This document shows, piece by piece, positions 19,505-28,087 of a stretch of DNA of 64,000 nt. The first letter of the stretch is position 1. Each line of letters starts with the position of its first letter. The notes below the pieces were generated by a model. It saw only the letters and a program-made list of their open reading frames with translations. It had not been told where the DNA came from and did not search any database. The DNA lies in contig NZ_JAGWDK010000014.1 of the NCBI RefSeq assembly GCF_018398875.1, forward strand, positions 120,108 through 184,107, given 5' to 3'. Made by a program: the position numbers and the translations under genes. The DNA comes from Bradyrhizobium sp. sGM-13 (GTDB taxonomy: Bacteria; Pseudomonadota; Alphaproteobacteria; Rhizobiales; Xanthobacteraceae).

Positions 19505-20377
19505 CTATGTGGCGATCCATTCGAGCAGCGCGTTTTGCGCGTGTAGAAGATAGGCCTTTGCTGCCGTGCTCTGGCAGGTTGGGTGACGTATTGCATCAGC
19601 AGTAACTTCTTTTTCCCTGGAAACGGGTGGGCAGGGAAGGAAGATGGCGTCGGGACGACATTTCTCCAGAATAGACGTCGAGATCTGGTATTCCAGCATC
19701 TCTTCTTCATTTGCATCGCTTGGCCATGAGTCAGTAACGATCACGTCCGCGTCCCATAGCTCTGCAAGATCAGTGCTTGCAGCGAAGTTTGGACCCAATA
19801 GCGACACGTCTTTGACGTGCCAGTTCTCCGGATAGACCTGTCTCACTTGGATAGGAATCGAGATCGAAGCTTCCACCCACGATCGGAAGATGTTGGCGTC
19901 TGGCGCAACGCCAACGACCTTCATTCCCTCAAGAGTTCCTCTCTTGCTTTGGACATAGGCGAGATCGCCAAGTGTTTCGCAAGGGTGATTGGACCTCGTT
20001 CTCGCATTTATCACGGCAGCTTCGGCAATTGATGCGAGTTCTTTCAAGGCCGACAGCTCTTTGGTGCGGACGACCAAAATGTCGAACCAGTCGTCGAGAT
20101 ATCTCGCTAAATCCGCCGTGGCTTCAAGGACATTGAACTTGATTGGCGATTGGACACAGATGCCGCCCATGGCCTGTATGCCCAGATCAAACGCGGTCGT
20201 ATTTCTCCATCCACTATCGTCGGCAATGAGGGCAATGCGTTTGCCGGACAAGCTCTGAGGCATGGCGCGATCGTGCCAAGCTGTCGCCAACGACTGCGCG
20301 CGATCAATGAGGGATAAGATGACCTCTCTTGGCAATCGGTGGAATTCAAGAAAGTCCTTATTGGATCTCATGCGCAT
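19505..20377 (-). CDS. Atypical aspartate/ornithine carbamoyltransferase-fold protein
   Basis: A 290-aa protein with the carbamoyltransferase layout: N-terminal phosphate-binding domain, HPCETLGDL (residues 131-139, canonical HPCQxLADL) and a second-substrate domain with TDSW (215-218). The carbamoyl-phosphate loop, normally STRTR, reads GWRNT (56-60), keeping only the central Arg. The C-terminal HCLP motif is replaced by LPCPPV (247-252). It may use another substrate or be regulatory. Base composition is clearly lower in GC than neighbours, which suggests transfer. The ATG at 20377 has a GAGG site. It is neither argF nor pyrB by motif. Confidence 0.75.
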   Translation of the reverse strand: MRMRSNKDFLEFHRLPREVILSLIDRAQSLATAWHDRAMPQSLSGKRIALIADDSGWRNTTAFDLGIQAMGGICVQSPIKFNVLEATADLARYLDDWFDILVVRTKELSALKELASIAEAAVINARTRSNHPCETLGDLAYVQSKRGTLEGMKVVGVAPDANIFRSWVEASISIPIQVRQVYPENWHVKDVSLLGPNFAASTDLAELWDADVIVTDSWPSDANEEEMLEYQISTSILEKCRPDAIFLPCPPVSREKEVTADAIRHPTCQSTAAKAYLLHAQNALLEWIAT

Positions 20378-20394
20378 TCTCGCCTCACGGGGAC

Positions 20395-20453
20395 GCTACG
20401 GCTAGGCCCGGAATTTCAAGATTCTCAGGTGCGCAATTGCGCACCGTAGTTCG
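20395..20453 (-). repeat. Dispersed palindromic repeat, family A partial copy
   Basis: Read on the minus strand it carries CGAACTACGGTGCGCAATTG, then GAGAATCTTGAAATTCCGGG, matching the inner part of the elements at 15146 and 27229. It lies 18 bases before the start of the odd carbamoyltransferase gene, so it borders that atypical gene. Confidence 0.75.
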
Positions 20454-20514
20454 CCCTTCAGCGTTCTCGATGAGGGCGCAAGGAGAAGAATGTCCTAAGG
20501 ATAGGATAGTTGCC

Positions 20515-20925
20515 TCAAACCACCCTGAAGATCGCCAGCGCTAGCACGGCTTGCGCCAGGAATCCGACGGTGAAGGCTACCGTTCGGAACACCGGCAGGC
20601 CCAGCGTGTAGAATATCAGATGCGCGACGCGCGACCAGAAATACACGGCACAGGCGAGCACGGTCCATCGGTCGGAATAGTCGATTACGTTGAGGATCAG
20701 GACCAGCGGCGCGAAAATCACGAGGTTCTCGACCGCGTTGTCATGTGCGAACATCATCCGATTGGCCCAATCCGCGTGCGGCTTGTCGTTGCGCGAGGGG
20801 TTGGCCATGGCGCCGGAGAGGCCGCGCACCTGACAGCGATTGATGATGTAGGGGATCCACATCAGCCCGGTCAAAATCACGGTCAGAGTCAGCCAGAACA
20901 ATTCACGCGTTATTGGTTGCGTCAT
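20515..20925 (-). CDS. MAPEG-family membrane protein
   Basis: A 136-aa integral membrane protein with four hydrophobic segments. The pattern ANRMMFAHDNAVENLVIFAPLVL is characteristic of bacterial MAPEG proteins (relatives of microsomal glutathione transferase), quoted here in shortened form as ANRMMxAHxNAVENL. The function in bacteria is usually unknown; glutathione-linked detoxification is possible. The ATG at 20925 follows GGGGAAACC. It is preceded by phaC on the same strand, with a gap of about 60 bases. Confidence 0.87.
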   Translation of the reverse strand: MTQPITRELFWLTLTVILTGLMWIPYIINRCQVRGLSGAMANPSRNDKPHADWANRMMFAHDNAVENLVIFAPLVLILNVIDYSDRWTVLACAVYFWSRVAHLIFYTLGLPVFRTVAFTVGFLAQAVLALAIFRVV

Positions 20926-20986
20926 GGTTTCCCCTCAACGATCCCGCCATGGGATGGCCGGTTATACCCAACAGCGCGCCTCAATG

Positions 20987-22792
20987 CTACGCGCGGACCT
21001 TGACGTAGCTGCCGGGTGCGTCCTCGATCGGCGGCATCTCCTCGGAACCGACGGCGCGCGCGGGCACGCGCTCGGCGTCGATGCCCTCCAGCCATTGCAG
21101 CCAGTCGGGCCACCACGAACCCTTGTGCTCGGTGGCGTTCTTCAGCCAGTCGGCGAGCGTGACATCCTTGATGTTGTCGTTGGTCCAGTATTGGTATTTG
21201 CCCGCGGCCGGCGGGTTGACTACGCCTGCGATGTGGCCCGAACCGGACAGCACATATCTGACCGGGCCGCCGAAGAACTGCGAACCGTAGAGCACCGAGT
21301 CCGCCGGCGCGATGTGGTCCTCGCGCGTCGCCAGATTGTAGATGGGCACCTTGACCTTCGAGAGATCGAGCAGGGTGTTATCGAGCACCATGCTGCCGGA
21401 GGAGAGCCGGTTCTCCAGGTAGCAGTTGCGCAGGTAATAGGAATGGTTGGCCGCCGGCATCCGCGTGGCGTCGGAGTTCCAGTGCAGCAAGTCGAAGGAG
21501 GAGGGTGGCTGGCCCTTCAGGTAGTTGCTGACGACATAGGACCAGATCAGGTCGTTGGAGCGCAGCATGTTGAAGGCCATCGCCATCTTGCTGCCTTCGA
21601 GAACGCCCCGTGCTTCCATCTCGCGCTCCAGCGTCGCGATCTGGTCTTCGTCGACGAACACGAGCAGATCGCCGGCATGGGTGAAGTCGACCTGCGCCGC
21701 AAAGAACGTCGCCGAGGTGACGCGCTGGCGGCGCTTCTCGGCGAGCCAGGCAAGCGTCGACGCCAGCAGGGTGCCGCCGACGCAGTATCCGGCGGTATGG
21801 ACCTTCATCTCGCCCGTCACCTTTTCGATGACGTCCATCGCGGTCAGCGGGCCTTCCTTCATGTAGTCGTCGAAGGTCTTCTTGCCGAGTTCCTTGTCCG
21901 GATTGACCCAAGAGATCACGAACACCGTGATGCCCTGGTCGACGCACCATTTGATGTAGGACTTTTCCGGCTTGAGATCGAGAATGTAGAACTTGTTGAT
22001 CCAGGGCGGCACGATCAGGAGCGGCGTGCGCAACACCGTCTCCGTGGTCGGCGTGTACTGGATGAGCTGCATCAGCTCGTTCTGGTAGATCACCTTGCCC
22101 GGCGTCGTCGCCATGTTGACGCCGACTTCGAGATTCGACGGATCGGACTGACGGATGCGCAGCATGCCGCGCCCGGCCTCGATGTCCTCGGCCAGCATCT
22201 TCATGCCGCGAACGAGGTTGTCGCCGTTCGAGGCCAGCGTCTCGCGCAGCACTTCCGGATTGGTAAGCACGAAATTCGACGGAGCGATCGCGTTGGTGAT
22301 TTGCTGAACGTAGAACTCGGCCTTCTTGCGCGTGTGCGGATCGACGCCTTCGGCGTTCTTCACCAGTTCTTGCGCCCATTGCGCGGTGAGCAGATAGAGC
22401 TGCAGCACGAAATCGAAGAACAGATTCGATTTCCACTCCGGATCCTTGAAGCGCTTATCGCGCGGCGACGGCTCGATCGCAGGCTTGGCCTGTTCGCCGG
22501 CCATGCGGCGCATCGCAGAGCCCCAGAGATCGAGATAGGCTTTGCCCATTCTGGTCTGCAGAGCTTCGGCGCGCTCCTTGTCCGTCAGCCAGTATTCCGC
22601 CACCTTGGTGAAGGTCTTGATGACTTCACCGAGCTCGCTCGGCGGCTTGTCCTTCGGCTCCCCGTCCTCGCGCGGCTTGAGATAGGCCGCGAGCGCCTGG
22701 CCGCTCGTCTCCATCGCTTTGGCGATGTTCATGGCGAAGGCTTCGGCGTTGAAAGTTGTCGAAGCCTGGGTTTCGGTGTTGACGTCACTCAT
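20987..22792 (-). CDS. phaC: Class I poly(3-hydroxyalkanoate) synthase
   Basis: A 601-aa cytoplasmic enzyme that polymerises 3-hydroxyacyl-CoA on storage granules. The lipase-like box reads AGYCVGGT with the catalytic Cys; the catalytic Asp lies in WNSDATRMP and the His in SGSGHIAGVVNPP. The length and the N-terminal helical domain fit class I synthases that need no PhaE or PhaR subunit. The start at 22792 gives MSDVNTETQAS. phaA/phaB and phasins are not in the window. It is divergent from the aminotransferase cluster. Confidence 0.95.
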   Translation of the reverse strand: MSDVNTETQASTTFNAEAFAMNIAKAMETSGQALAAYLKPREDGEPKDKPPSELGEVIKTFTKVAEYWLTDKERAEALQTRMGKAYLDLWGSAMRRMAGEQAKPAIEPSPRDKRFKDPEWKSNLFFDFVLQLYLLTAQWAQELVKNAEGVDPHTRKKAEFYVQQITNAIAPSNFVLTNPEVLRETLASNGDNLVRGMKMLAEDIEAGRGMLRIRQSDPSNLEVGVNMATTPGKVIYQNELMQLIQYTPTTETVLRTPLLIVPPWINKFYILDLKPEKSYIKWCVDQGITVFVISWVNPDKELGKKTFDDYMKEGPLTAMDVIEKVTGEMKVHTAGYCVGGTLLASTLAWLAEKRRQRVTSATFFAAQVDFTHAGDLLVFVDEDQIATLEREMEARGVLEGSKMAMAFNMLRSNDLIWSYVVSNYLKGQPPSSFDLLHWNSDATRMPAANHSYYLRNCYLENRLSSGSMVLDNTLLDLSKVKVPIYNLATREDHIAPADSVLYGSQFFGGPVRYVLSGSGHIAGVVNPPAAGKYQYWTNDNIKDVTLADWLKNATEHKGSWWPDWLQWLEGIDAERVPARAVGSEEMPPIEDAPGSYVKVRA

Positions 22793-23083
22793 ATCAGAGA
22801 CACTATAGCTTCATTTTGCGTTCGTCACCGCGTGGATTGGTGGCGACAAGTTTGGGTTAACCCTGTTGCACTGCGATAAAGTTCTTGTGTTCTGACCGAC
22901 ACATTGCAGCCGCATCGGCTCGGTTTGCTCTTTGGGCTTTAATCGTTTCGGGCAACAATGGTTTGAACGGTTCTGGCGAAATCAACGCCGCGGGACGATT
23001 TTGCGTTGCAAGGCTCGTACCAGCACATAGATGTCGTCGCGATGCGCGTGCACTGCATCAGGTAGTTGGGGATTCCGGAACGG

Positions 23084-23377
23084 ATGGCGGTGGATCGAAC
23101 GATAAGGCTGTGGTCGGTTGCCACGCTGCTTGCGGCGACCATTGTGCTCGGCGGCTGCTCGACCCAGATCGCCGATATGCCGGGCTTCGGCCTGCCGGCT
23201 GACGCGCCAGAGCGCCCGAAGGAAGCTGGTGGTTATCTACCGGTTCACGACCTGCCGCCGGACCGCAACGAGGAGGCGATGAAGCCGGCCGAGTTGGCTA
23301 AAATCCAGGCAGAATTGACCGCCGCTCGCGACCGTCAGGCGGCCGCCGCTACCCCGCCAAAACCCGCCAAGAAGTGA
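23084..23377 (+). CDS. Small lipoprotein
   Basis: A 97-aa protein. A lipoprotein signal ends in the lipobox VLGGC, so the mature protein would be anchored by Cys. The rest is hydrophilic, Pro/Ala/Glu-rich and probably disordered, ending in KPAKK. No domain recognised. The ATG at 23084 sits behind GGAA; a TTG at 23066 is an alternative. It lies upstream of the aminotransferase-hom-glpX set but is separated from it by about 200 bases. Confidence 0.75.
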   Translation: MAVDRTIRLWSVATLLAATIVLGGCSTQIADMPGFGLPADAPERPKEAGGYLPVHDLPPDRNEEAMKPAELAKIQAELTAARDRQAAAATPPKPAKK

Positions 23378-23575
23378 CCTAATTACTGGCGCTGCCGGGC
23401 TCCCGTGCTAAAAGAACCCAATTCAACCGCATTGCGGGTCCAGAGCCTTAAGACCTCGCGCCTGAATTCGCTCCAAATCCTTGATTGGACGCGATTTTTG
23501 GACGAAGCCGATCGGGTTTCGTAGCGCGCAGGTTCCGTTCGATTCTGTCCTGCCGGTTGTCGGAGCAAGGGTCCC

Positions 23576-24796
23576 ATGGAAGATTTTTATCGCATTCGCC
23601 GTCTGCCGCCTTACGTGTTCGAGAAGGTCAACCAGGCCAAGGCGGCCGCGCGCAATGCCGGGGCCGACATCATCGACATGGGCATGGGCAATCCGGATTT
23701 GCCGACGCCGCCCCATGTGCTCGAGAAGCTGAAGGAGACGCTGGGCAAGCCGCGGACCGATCGCTACTCGGCCTCGCGCGGCATCAATGGCCTGCGCAAG
23801 GCGCAAGCCGCCTATTACGGACGGCGGTTCGGCGTAAAGCTCAATCCGGATACCCAGATCGTTGCGACGCTGGGTTCGAAGGAAGGCTTTGCCAATGTGG
23901 CGCAGGCGATTACCGCGCCCGGCGACGTCGTGCTCTGCCCCAATCCGAGCTACCCGATTCACGCCTTCGGCTTTCTGATGGCGGGCGGCGTGATTCGCTC
24001 GGTGCCCTCGGAACCGACGCCGCAGTTTTTCGAGGCGGTGGAGCGCGCGATCATTCATTCGATTCCGAAGCCGATTGCGCTGATCGTCTGTTATCCCTCC
24101 AATCCGACCGCCTATGTCGCCGAGCTCGATTTCTATAAGGATCTGGTGGCGTTCGCGAAGAAGCACGAGATCTTCATCCTCTCGGATCTGGCCTACGCCG
24201 AAGTTTATTTCGACGACCGGCATCCGCCGCCCTCGGTGCTGCAGGTTCCCGGCGCAATCGACGTTACCGTCGAATTCACCTCGATGTCGAAGACGTTTTC
24301 GATGGCGGGCTGGCGCATGGGCTTTGCCGTCGGCAACGAGCGGATCATCGCCGCGCTGGCGCGGGTGAAATCCTATCTCGACTACGGCGCGTTCACGCCC
24401 ATTCAAGTAGCGGCCACCGCCGCGCTGAACGGACCGGACGATTGCATCAAGGAGATGCGCGACACCTACCGCAGGCGCCGCGACGCGCTGGTCGAATCGT
24501 TTGGCCGGGCCGGCTGGGAGATCCCGCCGCCGCAGGCCTCGATGTTCGCCTGGGCGCCGCTGCCCAAGGCATTTGAAGGCGTCGGCAGCATGCAGTTCGC
24601 GACATTGATGGTGGAGAAGTCGGGCGTGGTGGTTTCGCCCGGCGTCGCCTTCGGCGAGCATGGCGAGGGCTATGTCCGCATCGCCATGGTAGAAAACGAA
24701 CAGCGTATCCGCCAGGCCGCGCGCGGGGTGCGCCGCTTCCTTGAAAGCGGCATTGAAACGTTGCACAACGTGGTTCCTCTCGCCAACCGGCGCTAA
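23576..24796 (+). CDS. Class I/II PLP aminotransferase (AlaC/DapL-like)
   Basis: A 406-aa fold-type I enzyme. It starts FYRIRRLPPYVF and shows MGMGNPDLPTP, the substrate-recognition segment, CYPSNPTA, and the PLP lysine in SMSKTFSMAGWRMGF. It fits the alanine / LL-diaminopimelate aminotransferase group. In Rhizobiales a gene of this type commonly precedes hom and glpX, as here, which suggests a part in aspartate-family amino-acid metabolism. The start at 23576 gives the normal N-terminus. The gap to hom is 27 bases. Confidence 0.9.
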   Translation: MEDFYRIRRLPPYVFEKVNQAKAAARNAGADIIDMGMGNPDLPTPPHVLEKLKETLGKPRTDRYSASRGINGLRKAQAAYYGRRFGVKLNPDTQIVATLGSKEGFANVAQAITAPGDVVLCPNPSYPIHAFGFLMAGGVIRSVPSEPTPQFFEAVERAIIHSIPKPIALIVCYPSNPTAYVAELDFYKDLVAFAKKHEIFILSDLAYAEVYFDDRHPPPSVLQVPGAIDVTVEFTSMSKTFSMAGWRMGFAVGNERIIAALARVKSYLDYGAFTPIQVAATAALNGPDDCIKEMRDTYRRRRDALVESFGRAGWEIPPPQASMFAWAPLPKAFEGVGSMQFATLMVEKSGVVVSPGVAFGEHGEGYVRIAMVENEQRIRQAARGVRRFLESGIETLHNVVPLANRR

Positions 24797-24823
24797 TTCC
24801 TTTTATTGCAGGTTCTCTCATTC

Positions 24824-26143
24824 ATGGTCGCACCCCTGAGAGTGGGTATCGCGGGGCTCGGCACTGTTGGTGCCGAAGTCGTCCGCCTCATCGAAGAGCA
24901 GTCGCGGACGCTTGCCGAGCGCAGCGGGCGCGGGGTGCGCGTCGTTGCCGTCACCGCGCGCTCGAAGACAAAGAGGCGTTCGCTCGATCTGCGCGGCATC
25001 GATTGGGCGAAAAGCCCGCTTGATCTGGCAAGCGACGCCAACGTCGATTGCTTCGTCGAACTGATAGGCGGCGCCGGCGATCCGGCGCTGTCGGCGATCG
25101 AGGCCGCGCTGAAATCCGGCAAGTCGGTTGTAACCGCCAACAAGGCGCTGATCGCCAAGCACGGCGTGCGGCTGGCGAAGGCGGCCGAGAAGCACGGCGG
25201 CGCGTTCAACTACGAGGCCGCCGTCGGTGCCGCCATTCCCGTCATCAAGACCTTACGCGAAGGGCTTGCTGGCACCGGCGTCAACCGCGTCTATGGCATC
25301 CTCAACGGCACCTGCAACTACATCCTGACCCGGATGGAGCAGGAAGGCTTGTCGTTCGCCGAATGCCTGAAGGACGCGCAGCGGCTGGGCTATGCCGAAG
25401 CCAATCCGTCCTTCGACGTCGATGGTCATGACACGGCGCAGAAGCTCGCGATCCTGGCGAGTCTTGCCTTCGGCACCAAGGTGGCGCAGAGCGCGGTCTA
25501 TGTTGAAGGCATCTCCTCGATCGCGCCGGAGGATCTTCGCGCCGCCGAAGAACTCGGCTACCGCGTAAAGCTGCTCGGGGTCGCGGTGCGCACCGCCAAG
25601 GGCATCGAGCAACGCGTGCATCCGACCATGGTGCCGAAATCGTCCTCGATCGCGCAGGTGATGGGCGTCACCAACGCGGTGACCGTCGACGGCGAGGGCA
25701 TTCCCCCGATCACCCTGGTGGGGCCGGGCGCCGGTGGCGCCGCGACGGCGTCCGCTGTCGTCGCCGACATCGCGGACGTGGCGCGCGGCATTCGCGCAAA
25801 GCCGTTCGGCCGCCCGGTGGAACGGCTGCGCGACACCACCAAGGCGCCGATGGAGCGGCATGAGGGCGGCTACTACATCCGCCTGATGGCGCGCGACCTC
25901 GCCGGCACCGCCGCCACCATCGCCACCCGCCTCGCCGAACAGAAGATTTCGCTGGAATCGATCGTGCAGCGTCACCCCGAAGGTGTCGACGCGAACGGTG
26001 CAACGAAGAAAGGCGCGCCGGTTCCGGTCATTCTAATTACCTACGCCACTTCCGAGGATGCGGTGTACCGTGCGCTGGAGGCCGTGCAGCGCGATAAGGT
26101 GATCAGCGGCCGGCCGCAGGTGATACGGATCGAAAAAAACTAG
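24824..26143 (+). CDS. hom: Homoserine dehydrogenase
   Basis: A 439-aa enzyme that reduces aspartate semialdehyde to homoserine, the branch point to Thr and Met. The N-terminal Rossmann motif is GIAGLGTVGAEV; NGTCNYILTRM and the Lys-containing SLAFGTKV block are in the catalytic domain. A C-terminal ACT domain (about 350-439, starting YYIRLMARDLAGT) should give threonine feedback. The ATG at 24824 gives a standard N-terminus. It is probably co-transcribed with the aminotransferase. Confidence 0.95.
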   Translation: MVAPLRVGIAGLGTVGAEVVRLIEEQSRTLAERSGRGVRVVAVTARSKTKRRSLDLRGIDWAKSPLDLASDANVDCFVELIGGAGDPALSAIEAALKSGKSVVTANKALIAKHGVRLAKAAEKHGGAFNYEAAVGAAIPVIKTLREGLAGTGVNRVYGILNGTCNYILTRMEQEGLSFAECLKDAQRLGYAEANPSFDVDGHDTAQKLAILASLAFGTKVAQSAVYVEGISSIAPEDLRAAEELGYRVKLLGVAVRTAKGIEQRVHPTMVPKSSSIAQVMGVTNAVTVDGEGIPPITLVGPGAGGAATASAVVADIADVARGIRAKPFGRPVERLRDTTKAPMERHEGGYYIRLMARDLAGTAATIATRLAEQKISLESIVQRHPEGVDANGATKKGAPVPVILITYATSEDAVYRALEAVQRDKVISGRPQVIRIEKN

Positions 26144-26220
26144 CGCGATTTGCAAGGGATTGCGCGCTCAATGGTTGAAGACGGGCCGGGGGCCCGGTGA
26201 AGATTTAAGGAGTGCTCGCT

Positions 26221-27222
26221 ATGTCGACCCATATTTCCGTTCCGCCGCAATTGCTGCTCGAGCGCATCCTGACGCTTGAAATCGTGCGGGTGACGGAACG
26301 TGCAGCCGTTTCGGCCGCACGGCTGCGCGGCCACGGCCAGGAGAAGGCGGCGGACCAGGCCGCGGTGGACGCGATGCGCCGCGAGCTCAACAAGCTGCCG
26401 ATCGAAGGCACCATCGTGATCGGCGAGGGCGAGCGCGACGAGGCGCCGATGCTGTTCATCGGCGAGAAGGTCGGGCTGAACGCAGGTCCTCAGGTCGATA
26501 TCGCCGTCGACCCGTTGGAAGGCACCACGCTGTGCGCCAAGAACATGCCGGGCGCGATCGCGACCATGGCGATGGCCGATGGCGGTACGCTGCTGCACGC
26601 GCCCGACGTCTACATGGAGAAACTTGCGATCGGCCCGGGCTACGCCAAGGGCGTGGTCGAGCTCGACGCGTCGCCTGCCGACAATGTCCGCCGGCTCGCC
26701 AAAGCCAAAGGCGTCGAGCCTGGCGCGATCACAGTCCTTGTGCTCGATCGGCCGCGCCACGCCGACATCATCGCCAGCATCCGCTCGACCGGCGCCGCGG
26801 TACGGCTGATCACCGATGGCGACGTGGCCGGCGTGATCCATTGTGCCGACCCCGACAACACCGGCGTCGACATGTATATCGGCACCGGCGGCGCGCCCGA
26901 GGGCGTGCTGGCGGCGGCGGCGCTGCGCTGCATCGGCGGCCAGATGCAATGCCGGCTGATCCTCGACAGCGAGGAGAAGCGCGAGCGCGCGCACAAGATG
27001 GGCGTGACCGATCCAAAAATGATCTACGGAATCGAGGACATGGTGCGGGGCGATTGCCTGTTCGCGGCAACTGGCGTCACGACCGGGTCGCTGCTGACGG
27101 GCGTCAAGTTCCGCAAGGATGAGGTGATCGAGACCGAAACGGTGGTGATGCGCTCGGTGACCGGCACGGTGCGCTACATCAAGGCGGAGCACCGGCAGTT
27201 GGACAAGTTTCATCTCGACTAA
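26221..27222 (+). CDS. glpX: Class II fructose-1,6-bisphosphatase
   Basis: A 333-aa gluconeogenic phosphatase. The metal-site blocks GEGERDEAPMLFIGE and DIAVDPLEGTTLCA are intact, and DGDVAGVI and GTGGAPEGVLAAAAL follow, all typical of GlpX. The ATG at 26221 has AAGGAG with an 8-base gap. It follows hom by 77 bases on the same strand; the linkage hom-glpX is recurrent in the Rhizobiales. A family A repeat follows the stop. Confidence 0.95.
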   Translation: MSTHISVPPQLLLERILTLEIVRVTERAAVSAARLRGHGQEKAADQAAVDAMRRELNKLPIEGTIVIGEGERDEAPMLFIGEKVGLNAGPQVDIAVDPLEGTTLCAKNMPGAIATMAMADGGTLLHAPDVYMEKLAIGPGYAKGVVELDASPADNVRRLAKAKGVEPGAITVLVLDRPRHADIIASIRSTGAAVRLITDGDVAGVIHCADPDNTGVDMYIGTGGAPEGVLAAAALRCIGGQMQCRLILDSEEKRERAHKMGVTDPKMIYGIEDMVRGDCLFAATGVTTGSLLTGVKFRKDEVIETETVVMRSVTGTVRYIKAEHRQLDKFHLD

Positions 27223-27228
27223 TGAGCC

Positions 27229-27327
27229 GTCGTTCCGGGGCGATGGGTAGCATCGAACTACGATGCGCAATTGCGCATCTGAGAACCTCGAGATTCCGGG
27301 CTCGCGCTACGCGCGCCCCGGAATGAC
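27229..27327 (+). repeat. Dispersed imperfect palindrome, family A copy 2
   Basis: It runs from CGTTCCGGGGCGATG to CGCCCCGGAATGAC, with the inner GATGCGCAATTGCGCATC palindrome. It can fold into a long hairpin between glpX and the dehalogenase gene. Homologous to 15146-15235. Confidence 0.87.
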
Positions 27328-27350
27328 AAGAAGAAACGGGAGGGGCTCGC

Positions 27351-28070
27351 ATGTCCGACGTATCAGCCGTGAAGGCGCTGGTGTTCGACGTGTTCGGCAC
27401 GGTGGTCGACTGGCGCACCAGCCTCATCAACGATTTCACACAATGGTCGAAAACCACCGGCATCAAGGCCGACTGGACCGCGCTCGTCGATGGCTGGCGT
27501 GCCGTCTACATGGCCTCGATGGACGAGGTGCGCAAACATCCCGAACGCGGCTATCAGATCCTCGACACCCTGCACCGCCGCTCGCTCGAAAAGCTGGTCG
27601 CGCAATTCGCGATCAAGGGACTGAGCGACGCCGATCTGCACTATTTGACGATGGGCTGGCACCGCCTGCATCCGTGGCCCGACAGCGTGCCCGGGCTGAC
27701 GCGGTTGAAGAAGAAGTACATCATCTCGCCGCTCTCCAACGGCAACGTCGCGCTATTGACCAACATGGCAAAATTCGCCGGCCTGCCGTGGGATCTCATC
27801 ATGTCGGCGGAATTGTTCGAGCACTACAAGCCCGATCCCGAAACCTATCTCGGCGCCGCCAAATTGCTCTGCCTGTCGCCGGGTGAGGTGATGATGGTCG
27901 CCGCCCACAATGGCGATCTGAAAGCCGCGCAGCAAAACGGCCTGAAGACCGCGTTCGTCGCGCGCCCGACCGAATACGGCCCGCACCAGAAATACGATTT
28001 CGAGGCGACGGGCAATTGGGACATCGTCGCCGAGGATTTTGGCGAGATCGCCGACCGGCTGGGGTGCTGA
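27351..28070 (+). CDS. Haloacid dehalogenase type II (HAD)
   Basis: A 239-aa HAD hydrolase. The nucleophile Asp13 lies in VFDVFGTVVDW, the Ser/Thr motif is SPLSNGN, the Lys motif is HYKPDPETY, and the last motif AAHNGDLKAA matches the AHxxDL signature of L-2-haloacid dehalogenases. Likely converts L-2-haloacids to D-2-hydroxyacids, although many such genes have unknown physiological substrates. The ATG at 27351 follows GGGAGGGG. Confidence 0.88.
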   Translation: MSDVSAVKALVFDVFGTVVDWRTSLINDFTQWSKTTGIKADWTALVDGWRAVYMASMDEVRKHPERGYQILDTLHRRSLEKLVAQFAIKGLSDADLHYLTMGWHRLHPWPDSVPGLTRLKKKYIISPLSNGNVALLTNMAKFAGLPWDLIMSAELFEHYKPDPETYLGAAKLLCLSPGEVMMVAAHNGDLKAAQQNGLKTAFVARPTEYGPHQKYDFEATGNWDIVAEDFGEIADRLGC

Positions 28071-28087
28071 CGATTGGCGAGGCGGGC

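Noticed and set aside
20924..22879. 651-codon open frame antisense to phaC
   Set aside because: Mirror of a high-GC coding region; Arg/His/Val-rich, no domains, and phaC on the other strand has full catalytic motifs.
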